DNA of 34,346 bases from a virus, in the IMG/VR virus record IMGVR_UViG_3300005613_000226, positions 1-34,346 of that record; one strand, 5' to 3'. Under the pieces are notes generated by a model that made no database searches, was not told the origin of the DNA, and saw nothing but the letters and a program-made list of their open reading frames with translations. Shown piece after piece: positions 12,101 through 18,664 of this stretch; the stretch's first letter is position 1; each line of letters starts with the position of its first letter. The position numbers were made by a program, and so were the translations under genes.

Positions 12101-15100
12101 AACAACTATATCTGGTGGAGATAGTGTTGTTGGAGATATTCGACAAAACTCTACATTAGTTTCTGCAGCAAGCACGAATACAGGCATATCCGTTGGAGAA
12201 GAGTTCTTTGGTCCTGGGATTGGTGCTGGAGCAACTATTGTCAGTATTGGATCTTCCTTTAGATTCTTTATCGGAAATTCTGATGGAACCAATATAATCA
12301 CTGGAGTTGCAAATACATCGGTTCTTTCTATTGGAGATACAATCAGAGAGTTAATTACTGAGACTGGGTTTGGAACTATCACATCAATTGGCATCAACTC
12401 TATTACTGTTGACAATAATGTTCCAGTTGGTGTTGGAAGCACATATTATTCAGAAAATCTTGGAATTGCTATTTCAATGTCAACTGTTGCAACTGCAACA
12501 ACATCTAGACAAACATTTACTTCTGGAATCACAACTGATATTTTACCTTCTAACCTATTTGCTATTAGAATTGATAATAACAATATTAAATTAGCGACTA
12601 AAAAAGACTTTGCCATTGCTGGAATTGGGATTATTCCCACAACAACGGGATCTGGAAATAACCACCTAATTGATACTACCAAAAAACTTGAAAAATCATT
12701 AATTATTCTTGATGGTGTCGTACAGAGTCCTGTTGCAAGAACTCTCGTTGAATATGAACTTCAGGAAAATATTGGAATTTCTAAGACATTCTTCCCACTT
12801 TCTGGTATTTCGACTCTCACGCCAGATTACATTTTAAAAATTGATAATGAGTTAATGAATATTAACAATGTTGGAATTGGAACAAGTTCAGACGGTCCAA
12901 TTACTGGTTTTGGAACTTTTGGTCTTGTAAATGTTGAGAGAGCATATATTGGAACAAATGCAGAAGAACATGCAGATGGATCTACAGTAATTCTTCATAG
13001 AGGATCTTACAATATCGTAGAAAGTACTATTCATTTTGTTGATCCACCAAAAGGTGCTGGTGCTGACTTCATTCTTGATAATAGAAATCTTGAATATACA
13101 AGATCAAATTTCAATGGAAGAGTATTCTTAAGATTGGATTATACATCCAATGAAATTTATGATGATGTTTCTCCAAGTTTTACCGGAATTGCTCAAACAT
13201 TCTCACTAACTATTGGTGGTGGAAACTATCCAACTGGTTTAGACACTTCTGGTGGCAGTGGTGTTCTATTCATTAATGGAATTCACCAAGGACAAACAAC
13301 TGATAATAATCCATCAAATGTTTATTCAATTTTTGAATCATCAGGAGATGTAAAACTTGAATTTAGTGGAGTAAAACTTCTTAGTGGCGACCAATTTATT
13401 AGTGAAAATGATCCTATATTGAATCAATTGCCAAATGGAGGAACAATTGTTTCGTTTGCAAGTTCTGGTGGCATTGGAATTGCCCCCCCAGTTGCAGCTT
13501 CAGTAATCGCATCTATTGGTGTCGGTGGAACAATTACAGGAGTTGTGGGTGTTGACACTGTAGGAACATATACCACAATTACAAACTTTGAATATGATAA
13601 TATCAGCGGAATTGCAACTGTTACAACTGATGGCCCTCATGGATTGGAATATTCTGAATTTGTAAGTTTGAAAGATATTGAACTTGAGTGTACAAAAGGA
13701 TATGACAACCTAGTTGGCATTTCAACTCTTGATTATGATCATTTTTCTGGAATTATGACTGTCACAACGACTTCAGATCATTATCTGAACAAGGATATGA
13801 GAGTCAGATTTGATGATTTGAATTTTGAATGCTCTAAAGGATCTTTTGATTCGACTTATTCTATTTTTGATGCTGTTTATGATGAGACGACTGGAACTTT
13901 AAATGTAACCACATCAACAGCACATGATCTTAATGTTGGCATGTCAATCAGACTATCAGATCTTGAATTCTCATGTGCTGCGGCTCATGCAGGTGTGACT
14001 ACAACCATTTTCCCCGATGGTACAAATGGAAGAATATTTAATGAGGTAACTTCTGTTGTAAGTGATAATGAATTTGTTGTAAATGTTGGGGTTTCAACTA
14101 TTGCACACACATATCAAAGCGGTGGACTAGTTGAAGTTGGAATCACGACAACAATATTCCCAAGTGATCTTGGTGTTCAAAGAGCTATATCTGGTGCTGC
14201 ATATACGGAGTCAACTGGTGGTCTTGTAATTACTACTAGAAGAAATCACAATTTCTCAAATGGGGATATTGTAAGACTTTCAGGACTTGAATTCTCATGT
14301 GCTGCACCTCACGCTGGTGTTACCACGACTATTTTCCCAGATACAATCATTGATGAATTTGAAATTCTAAATGTTTATGATCCAACTTCTTTTGAAATTA
14401 ATGTTGGCATCTCCACGATTGCACATACATTTGTAACTGCAAATAGACGTGGACATGTAATGAATGTCAAGTATACTGACAGTTATCTTGTTGAATCTGT
14501 AGTTGGCCCAACAACATTTGTAACTAATGTTCTTCCAGTTGGATTTGCACACACTTATATTGGTGGGGGAACTGTAGAGACTGGATTTACTACAACCAGA
14601 TTTCCAGATCCTAGGGGAATCCCATTTGCAATTTCCAATTTTGAATATGATAAGACCACTGGATTTGCAACTATCACAACCAAGAAAAATCATAGTGGTA
14701 TTTCAATTGACGATCAGATTAATCTTTCTGGAATTGCTTTTACATGTCCTGGCGGATCTGGAATTACTACCACAATTTTCCCAGATGGAACTCAGGGTAA
14801 CACCTTTAAGGTATTTGATGTTCCCGCACCAAATCAAATCATTACCAATGTTGGCATTTCAACCATTGATCACATTTATGATGATCATGGAATTGTCTTT
14901 GGTGTTAAGTATGCTAATCCATATCCAATTAAAACCATTATTTCAGATAATCAATTCCAAATTGATGTGTTTAAGGTTGGATTTGCACATACTTATATTC
15001 CAAGTAGAAGAAAGGGTGTTCCTAGCGGTGAAGTCGCTCAATTCTATCAGGGACTAACATTTGGTTCTGGTTATTTTGGTTCTGCAGAAGTGGAGGTAAT

Positions 15101-17060
15101 TGAAGAAGGTCATACAGGTGCAGCAGCAACGATTACGGCAACTATTGGTATTGGTGGAACATTATCATTTAATGTAATTGGTCCAGGATCTGGATACACA
15201 AATCCAACCATTAATGTTTCTGATCCCAGTTATTCAAATCTACCAATCGAGGGTGTTTTCAGAACTGGCATTGGAAGTACAACTGATACTGGAAAGGGTC
15301 TGACAGTTAGTGTTATTCCATCATCTGGAACTACTTCAGGAATTGGATCAACAGTCTTTGTTGTTAAAAACTTCAGTCTAAGTTCTAAAGGATTCTCATT
15401 CAAAAAAGGCGATATATTCCGACCAGTTGGAATTGTAACTGCAACTGGTATTGGAACTGCATATGAAGAATTTGTAATTGAAGTTCTTGAAGTCTTTAAT
15501 GATGAATTTTCATCCTGGAATTTTGGTCAAATTGACTATATTGATTCTATTAGGAGTCTTCAAGATGGAGTTAGAACAAGATTCCCACTAAACTTAAATG
15601 GCAATCCATTAAGTTTCCAAAAAGATCCAACAGATCAAAGATCTGTGGAGATTGATTTGGATGCAGTTCTTCTACTCTTTGTTAATGGCGTTGTTCAGAT
15701 TCCCAAAAAAGATTACTTCTTTGAAGGTGGAACTAGTTTCAACTTTAACTTTACTTCTCCTCCAGGACCAGAAGACAACATTTCAATTTACTTCTATAGA
15801 GGCACTAGAGGTGTTGATAGTGATATCGTAACAGTTTTTGAAACTCTTAAACCGGGAGATAATGTACAACTTCTAAAATATGATCCAAATGACACTCCAA
15901 CACAGAAAGAGAGAACAATCTTCTCAATTATAGATTCTAGTGAAGTTGAAACAAACGTATATCGTGATAGAGGAATTGATGATGTTCTATTCCGCCCAAT
16001 CAACTTGACAAGACAAAAGAGAGACTTGTTTATCTCTGAACAACCAGAATATAAAGTTAGAGATTCTCTAGAATCTCAAATTATGCCGGTTGGTAAAGTG
16101 ATTGGAGATTTTGGTGTATCTGATACGGAAATTTTCTTGGATGATTCAAGATTCTTCCAATATGAAGAGGATGCTGATGGATCAAATCTTGGAGAAATTG
16201 TTTGTGATGCTTTAATTGTAGATTATAATGAACCAATTTCAGCTTCTGTTTCTGCAACAGTTTCAGAATTGGGTACAATTTCATCACTTACAATTAATGA
16301 TGGCGGTTCAGGATACACTGATGGTAGTGTTTCAATCGCAATTGCAGCACCACCTAGAGTTGATAATGAAAAGTTTGGAATCATTGGTGTAGGAACCACT
16401 GCAACAGCGACAGCAAGCGCCACAAACGGCATTGTGACCTCTGTAACTCTTGATAACCCTGGACTAGGGTATACAAATACAAACCCACCACAGGTCATTG
16501 TAGAGGTCCCTCAGGCATCGACTGATTTTCTTACAGAGACTCCTGTGATTGTTGGATATTCTGGAATTATTACTGGAATTTCAACAACCACTGGATCTGG
16601 TGGGCATCCACTAGCAATTCAGTTCCAAGTCGATTTAAGCAATTCTGGTTCTGTTTCTCTGTTCCCAAATCTTCTAGAAGGTTATCCAATTCTAGTAAAA
16701 GATACTATTGTTGGTTCTGGAGTAACCTCAGTGAATAATTCAGATTCTGAAATCATTGGTATTAGCACAACAAATGTTGATAACATCTACATTTTACATG
16801 GTTATACAATTGAAGGATCTACTGGAATCATGACTTGTAATATTAAGTCAGATACTGTTGGCATTGCATCAACAACTGGACCCGACATTGGTCAATTCTC
16901 TTGGGGTAAGTTGAGTGGATTCCAAAGATCCACTGATCCAATTTCATTGACTGTTACAGGAAAAACTTTTGATGTTGGATTGTCAACATATCCATCTGTA
17001 ACCAGAAGGGGTGTTGGTTTGAGAAATACTGGAAACATTTCTAAGAAAGTTTTCCTATAA
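3117..17060 (+). CDS. 7: giant gp7-like baseplate wedge / virion structural protein (4647 aa)
   Basis: This protein occupies the gene 7 position between 6 and 8 but is about 4.5 times the length of T4 gp7 (1032 aa). Residues 31-60 (IDFLKQYYLSQDSQGSPADI) and about 152-217 (FLREFFRNLKVLF, FVKGLRSFYKSKGTEDSFNI) match in pattern a helical block of T4 gp7 (AYIQYLSDGYGTQYNNL, FFESRSYDFYSTKGIEASYK), which supports a wedge-initiator core. The rest is beta-rich modules: an EIVYYTG-type module set inside the core (about 70-150); GxGY modules (near 745, 940, 1118, 1421, 2053, 4018, 4388, 4441); NHGF-TGD modules (near 846, 967, 1825); a YHYH-like domain (about 1228-1353, LIGWAYDGNPIYG); VNGV-Q-P modules (near 3192, 3381, 4182); and a tandem array (3491-3961). 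There is no signal peptide, membrane segment or frameshift. Most of its length probably projects from the baseplate; a role in host contact is inference. Confidence 0.85.
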   Translation: MIETGIDTRVKINQLIQGQLPSYVQSENPKTIDFLKQYYLSQDSQGSPADIIDNLDQYLKFDYLTPEVISGITTLTTNVSVDDSTVFVDSTKGYPNSDGLFQVGNEIVYYTGITTNSFTGCVRGFSGITGYSSGEIVFSSTSAESHESGDTVKNLSVVFLREFFRNLKVLFAPGFEDESFVEDLNVNNFVKGLRSFYKSKGTEDSFNILTSALFGQNSTIRNQSQFLIEPSEAEFKNRLLLVAEKVSGGDPIKLSGQTLYQDTNSNNSEIGGASAPISEVEFIVRGGKEYYNIYLFKRFSDPAPGFEGTFSITPSTKCIGGASVGSDVITVDTTIGFPNSGLIVSGNNVITYTDKSITQFLNCSGIDEPINSGDDVRTNDVAYGFSNDDGTKVELRLTGIINEFQKGGNIYYSDIGEVFETKTVGKKIINPSQNKTIEQITFNSWVYNTASRIKISNFSGSTFVLEVDIDKSYLRDNDIVEVINRANDQVVVSEATVTVSGVNEVILSGSGIGTLVPNIGYDIRRKIRKATSSGIELEYGNNKLSSNILNTYITEDNQQIYVASNSLPSYEIDIETIKSSIPQATISSGAIQDQNLLTGNYNIISFPANVPFITGDEVVYVGGTSTTPIQGLEFGRSYYVEVLTPANRVKLYVARSFIEVADNIEINVPLDNDLGSHDFILAQQYNKKISPQKLLKRFDLVKSFDTGNQIQTIPGAIGMLVNGVEISNYKIDDKIYFGPLKSVTVINGGDGYDVINPPKISISNPSSGGSVALANAAVRGELKDILIDPQDFGINNISEISVTGGNGSGAEVEPILTDVFREVGFSGKYFTDGGGVSVYEDKIITINNHNFKNGEPVVYNPNGNPSIPITGFGLTNITGNFLETGGVYYTEILSPTSFRIYDTISDFNGGINTIGFSTGSTSGGLHIFRLRDSTKQLTGVNIINSGSGYENREVAIKTTGISTVSNSLTFTNHGYNTGELVTYSTTGAAITGLTTSNQYYVTKIDDNSFRLSDAGIAGTDKTNFDRGLTQKFSGIGTGLHIFNYPEIQVNVVASIANTVGVITATPIVTGQIVDSLLYEKGSSYGTKILNFEKRPIIQVLTGSGAEFRPIIQSGKIVSILVTDGGSNYFSPPDIVISSLSGNGASARCIIDDQGNVTKVIVLKQGRNYSFDDTFVNAISRGSGAFLNTRIRDLTINNRSRFKQYNGETVLDRGENGLEFSVIGYNENLATVLQDTNPNAHSPLIGWAYDGNPIYGSYGYEDSTDSTSGIKLIESGYEIDISQVENRPSGFDSGIFVEDYAFKASGDLDVHNGRFTKTPEFPNGVYAYFATLVNDPLTGDPVSSFPYFIGNTYRSDVVEVNLAGASFSITQDFDFNNSNLIRNTYPYIVNDDGADYDFFVEPYKIDQQRVVVASKGNGGVDGVDVVEPGDGYKIGDDVVFEIEQFGGGAGAEVSELIGNNVNNITNEFLSYENFVFERINSTQIAGYISTYHDLEGGNVVNISGLSTFISGLTGNKRIGVQIDDFRMLDNMPAEPVGGIVTDIAVTPIPEYLRPNTLIQINDEDLTILNVFKPRNISSRFNGIIRALRGTSGSGHTVGSAITAKPNSIIIDFPGENFNSKVNDLFYFDPNEVIGFGTEVGISTLRDYSLDGIVTSRSIPTKSIYIENHPFKNNQRAFFVKPSGRNPVSVSTVGGGVTFDLPESGDSQIVYLTNVGKNLIGIKTTLNSSELFFNDIDSPDYQYYIESDNPQIYGNIKRLSSRVSTSSTHGLQVGDSITFTAKPNLSVGIGTSANIKVLFEEIIQNVIVNPIGFTSSSIGLSSSKIFVDNHGFVTGDLVFYNASELPGGIETGKYFVYSGDENSFSLAETISDISGDELNLVSFTSIGGTSHTIAKVNPQIEVIRNNDIVFDISDESLSGYDFKIYYDQQYRNRLVGTGRSNIFEVVQEGTTGIGTTTATLTIKFNEFLPEQLYYNIENKSNNTTVEPDFSLQNYSRILYVDSVFSGKTNVIGVGSTSFLITLNIIPEKDSYLSSECDDLSYVTNSETALGGISKIRMLSKGNGYDQLPGISTITTEFGKDSQVIARSNQIGVLKTVEVKKSGFDFSVDKTLKPIADIPTYYTIKNSKKVSSVIPIFGGRNFVTPPELVLVNSITKEEIEDAELIPVMGSGAIESVEVISPSSGLSGVGHSVYSLTNSNGINIISADSVNTGIMTLTVVTPALGFSTNPLNPGDQVFVDGIGKYGDDGDGFNSRDYGFIFFSVQSFNGGVVPSTVTIDLSGISTNPGIAATSVNFGTIIKKENYPTFTVNLEDSKFTINETLLVRRGVNIVRTDLKVTKSDGFILKTLGEYELVVGDVVTGELSGSKATIESIERFSGSYNVSYGSEQNFGWSNNKGFLNEDSQVIPDNDYYQKLAYSIKSPIEFEDLIDPVNRLTHISGTKNFADTEVKSSGIAITNYVEPGGQTLIIDIFNESDVTTINNFDFAVDTNVVTNSPQATNSIKFGNKRLTNYIECRTNRVLAIDDISSEFIDSENTVAGYKDIISYPAGTGLSRFIVLVTDVIDITSYEVHEVVILPDGSQNSFILEKSRIKSNPFIEVFDDLEKETLGEISSVYNDVEGTLNLRFTPSNPQKTYDIKAFRQLFDSRTTGIGSVTIGDTELFGSTLTLGAGSTSSLVGVGISFYNSLFAYVEITDLVTSERDYAELSILHDGENAYLGEYGFNTTDRLLSFNPIGTFGVSIDSNVLHLNYSNNSSNSIRAKGSIVGFKTTNVGLRSTFFKLETQLDGSERTARVESNVIEETITGLGITVVGITSLTDRLSKSVIRVSSGNTQSMSQVLMTQDHIQEQSFIVEYPQLGINTATGLGTFTSQYNGRFVEVIFNPDSKYIGDEIRIEEFSEIVYSDQDTNILQIPPFGYGTVIEEVIQNRYTPSNRTSFELTYEGFPIFARRFNPQNPTVFDTTTGNIFIESHFLNTGQDIVYSPGSTIIGVNSESIGIGTTISGGDSVVGDIRQNSTLVSAASTNTGISVGEEFFGPGIGAGATIVSIGSSFRFFIGNSDGTNIITGVANTSVLSIGDTIRELITETGFGTITSIGINSITVDNNVPVGVGSTYYSENLGIAISMSTVATATTSRQTFTSGITTDILPSNLFAIRIDNNNIKLATKKDFAIAGIGIIPTTTGSGNNHLIDTTKKLEKSLIILDGVVQSPVARTLVEYELQENIGISKTFFPLSGISTLTPDYILKIDNELMNINNVGIGTSSDGPITGFGTFGLVNVERAYIGTNAEEHADGSTVILHRGSYNIVESTIHFVDPPKGAGADFILDNRNLEYTRSNFNGRVFLRLDYTSNEIYDDVSPSFTGIAQTFSLTIGGGNYPTGLDTSGGSGVLFINGIHQGQTTDNNPSNVYSIFESSGDVKLEFSGVKLLSGDQFISENDPILNQLPNGGTIVSFASSGGIGIAPPVAASVIASIGVGGTITGVVGVDTVGTYTTITNFEYDNISGIATVTTDGPHGLEYSEFVSLKDIELECTKGYDNLVGISTLDYDHFSGIMTVTTTSDHYLNKDMRVRFDDLNFECSKGSFDSTYSIFDAVYDETTGTLNVTTSTAHDLNVGMSIRLSDLEFSCAAAHAGVTTTIFPDGTNGRIFNEVTSVVSDNEFVVNVGVSTIAHTYQSGGLVEVGITTTIFPSDLGVQRAISGAAYTESTGGLVITTRRNHNFSNGDIVRLSGLEFSCAAPHAGVTTTIFPDTIIDEFEILNVYDPTSFEINVGISTIAHTFVTANRRGHVMNVKYTDSYLVESVVGPTTFVTNVLPVGFAHTYIGGGTVETGFTTTRFPDPRGIPFAISNFEYDKTTGFATITTKKNHSGISIDDQINLSGIAFTCPGGSGITTTIFPDGTQGNTFKVFDVPAPNQIITNVGISTIDHIYDDHGIVFGVKYANPYPIKTIISDNQFQIDVFKVGFAHTYIPSRRKGVPSGEVAQFYQGLTFGSGYFGSAEVEVIEEGHTGAAATITATIGIGGTLSFNVIGPGSGYTNPTINVSDPSYSNLPIEGVFRTGIGSTTDTGKGLTVSVIPSSGTTSGIGSTVFVVKNFSLSSKGFSFKKGDIFRPVGIVTATGIGTAYEEFVIEVLEVFNDEFSSWNFGQIDYIDSIRSLQDGVRTRFPLNLNGNPLSFQKDPTDQRSVEIDLDAVLLLFVNGVVQIPKKDYFFEGGTSFNFNFTSPPGPEDNISIYFYRGTRGVDSDIVTVFETLKPGDNVQLLKYDPNDTPTQKERTIFSIIDSSEVETNVYRDRGIDDVLFRPINLTRQKRDLFISEQPEYKVRDSLESQIMPVGKVIGDFGVSDTEIFLDDSRFFQYEEDADGSNLGEIVCDALIVDYNEPISASVSATVSELGTISSLTINDGGSGYTDGSVSIAIAAPPRVDNEKFGIIGVGTTATATASATNGIVTSVTLDNPGLGYTNTNPPQVIVEVPQASTDFLTETPVIVGYSGIITGISTTTGSGGHPLAIQFQVDLSNSGSVSLFPNLLEGYPILVKDTIVGSGVTSVNNSDSEIIGISTTNVDNIYILHGYTIEGSTGIMTCNIKSDTVGIASTTGPDIGQFSWGKLSGFQRSTDPISLTVTGKTFDVGLSTYPSVTRRGVGLRNTGNISKKVFL
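13587..15000 (+). repeat. tandem divergent protein repeats (EYD...TTIFPD type) in the gp7-like gene
   Basis: Five diverged units begin near 13587, 13731, 13872, 14194 and 14637. Each opens with a pattern like FEYD-x-x-TGIATVTT-x-x-HG and runs to a Cys-containing strand (LECTKG, FECSKG, EFSCAAAHAG, EFSCAAPHAG, AFTCPGGSG). The last three add GVTTTIFPD and then a VGISTIAHTY-like strand. Units 3 and 4 are closest: both hold LEFSCAA-HAGVTTTIFPD, with clear DNA similarity around 13960-14020 and 14280-14340. The first two units are about 145 bases and the later ones 320 to 440 bases, so spacing is irregular. Confidence 0.8.
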
Positions 17061-17067
17061 CTTAAAG

Positions 17068-17075
17068 CATAAATA
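17068..17075 (+). promoter_or_regulatory. putative late promoter (CATAAATA) before gene 8
   Basis: The octamer CATAAATA lies in the 37-base gap between the giant gp7-like gene and gene 8, 22 bases before the gp8 ATG and at nearly the same spacing as the octamer ahead of gene 25. It is followed by an A-rich run. It fits the T4-like late-promoter pattern in all but the first base. Confidence 0.6.
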
Positions 17076-17097
17076 AAAAAAATAAATGTAGATAGTA

Positions 17098-18660
17098 ATG
17101 GCGGCTATTGTAACAGACCAATTTAGAATATTAAATGTCAATAACTTCATTGAATCTGTAGAAGACCCTAACAATTCTTACTATATTTTTGCATCTCTTC
17201 CAAATCCAACTTTAACAGTTGGATATGGAAGAACTTTTGATTGGAATACAAATACTGTTGGGCCGCCAAGTCCAATTGATAATTTCAACTATAGCAATCA
17301 TGTTTATGATACGATGCTGTTTGGTAGAAAAATTACCGCAGCAAATATTCGTAGAGTTATTAGAAGGGTAGATTGGCAACAAGGTAACGTTTATGAAAGA
17401 TATCGTCACGATTACAGCATAAATCGTCTTTCTCCTACAACTGGTGCGACAAGACTTTATGATGCACGATATTATGTTATGAACTCTGACTACAGGGTTT
17501 ATATTTGTATCGAAAATGGTTCAACACCATCAAACCCTGCAGGTAATGCATCTCAGGATGAACCAACATTTACAGATCTTGAACCAACTAAAGCTGGAGA
17601 AAGTGGTGATGGGTACATTTGGAAATATCTATTCACTGTAAGTCCATCCGACATTATTAAATTCGACTCTACCGAATATATTACTCTTCCCTCAAATTGG
17701 GATACATCAACAGATCCCCAAATTGAAAGTGTTCGTAATAATGGAAACTCTGATATCAACCAAAATCAATTAAAATCAGTTTCTATTGAAAAATCTGGAT
17801 TTGGTTATGGTCTTGGTCTTGATGCCGAATTAGATATTTTGGGTGATGGTACTGGTGGAAAAGTCGTTGTATCGACAGATAGTAGTGGAAGAATTGTAAA
17901 CGCTCAAATATCTGCTGGTGGAAAGGGATACAGTTATGGAATCGTAGATCTTGGCCCAGTTCAAAGTGGAAGTTTGACTGAGTTTGCAGAACTTATTCCA
18001 ATCATTCCACCATCAAAAGGTCATGGATATGATTTGTATAAAGAACTTGGAGCAGAAAAAGTCCTTACTTATGCACGTTTTGATGACTCAACGAAAAATT
18101 TTCCAACTGATACACAATTTGCTCAGGTTGGAATTCTGAAGAATCCTACATCATTTGGATCAACTGAGACATTTACTTCAAATGATTTTTCTGCTACAGG
18201 TGCTATTAAAGTAACTAATGTTAGTGGAAATTTGGTTGTTGGAGATACGATTAAGCAGATTGTTGGTACAACAACTGCTATTGGATATGTTGCTTCTTTT
18301 GATGAAGAAACTAACGTAATCAAATATATTCAAGATCGTTCACTGTATTTCAATAAAACTACTGGGACTCAGCGTGACTACATTGGGGTCACATCAGAAT
18401 CAAGATATGTAAATTTTGAATCAACATCTGAATCTATTACATCTGATAGTGGATTCTCCGCTTCTGTTGATACTGGATTTAGTGGAATTACAACAACTAC
18501 ACTTGATGCAACCATTAATTTGGGAGTAAATTTTGTAGATGGTATCGCAAGTCCCCAGATAAATAAAAGATCAGGAGAGATAATTTATCTTGACAATAGA
18601 CCAACAATTGCAAGAAATTCTCGCCAAAAAGAAGATATTAAAGTAGTCTTGGAATTCTGA
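17098..18660 (+). CDS. 8: baseplate wedge protein gp8, enlarged
   Basis: T4 gp8 is a 334-aa baseplate wedge protein that acts as a dimer; this one has 520 aa. The N-terminal part matches in pattern: AAIVTDQFR, then YIFASLP-type strands, IRRVIRRVDWQQG (T4 has a PRRDWGD segment here) and GESGDGYIWKYLFTVSP (T4 GDGYVWEYLFEIPP). The C-terminus RSGEIIYLDNRPTIARNSRQ followed by EDIKVVLEF is close to the T4 ending HSGEMIYMENRPPI, so both ends are intact. The extra length is internal: residues about 225-288 hold a double GxGY module (SGFGYGLG, GGKGYSYG), and about 381-415 a VVGDTIKQIVGTTTAIG segment like modules in other tail proteins here. A late-promoter octamer lies just upstream. Confidence 0.95.
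   Translation: MAAIVTDQFRILNVNNFIESVEDPNNSYYIFASLPNPTLTVGYGRTFDWNTNTVGPPSPIDNFNYSNHVYDTMLFGRKITAANIRRVIRRVDWQQGNVYERYRHDYSINRLSPTTGATRLYDARYYVMNSDYRVYICIENGSTPSNPAGNASQDEPTFTDLEPTKAGESGDGYIWKYLFTVSPSDIIKFDSTEYITLPSNWDTSTDPQIESVRNNGNSDINQNQLKSVSIEKSGFGYGLGLDAELDILGDGTGGKVVVSTDSSGRIVNAQISAGGKGYSYGIVDLGPVQSGSLTEFAELIPIIPPSKGHGYDLYKELGAEKVLTYARFDDSTKNFPTDTQFAQVGILKNPTSFGSTETFTSNDFSATGAIKVTNVSGNLVVGDTIKQIVGTTTAIGYVASFDEETNVIKYIQDRSLYFNKTTGTQRDYIGVTSESRYVNFESTSESITSDSGFSASVDTGFSGITTTTLDATINLGVNFVDGIASPQINKRSGEIIYLDNRPTIARNSRQKEDIKVVLEF
18558..18565 (+). promoter_or_regulatory. possible internal late promoter (GATAAATA) before the 2460-aa gene
   Basis: GATAAATA occurs inside the end of gene 8, 99 bases before the ATG of the second giant gene. 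The distance resembles that of the octamer at 3016-3023 to the first giant gene. Chance occurrence in AT-rich coding DNA is possible. Confidence 0.25.
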
Positions 18661-18664
18661 ACCA

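Noticed and set aside
12047-12442. 131-codon minus-strand open frame, and similar minus-strand frames throughout
   Set aside because: These lie entirely within clear plus-strand structural genes, have low-complexity translations mirroring the plus-strand repeats, and lack ribosome binding sites.
14626-15057. 143-codon plus-strand frame inside the gp7-like gene
   Set aside because: It is a shadow frame in the repeat region; its Leu/Gln-rich translation is what a shifted reading of these repeats gives.
3117-17060. The giant frame as a sequencing or assembly artefact fusing several genes
   Set aside because: The frame is open throughout with uniform composition and module style, and flanked correctly by genes 6 and 8. 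Very large structural proteins here are plausible for marine T4-like phages.
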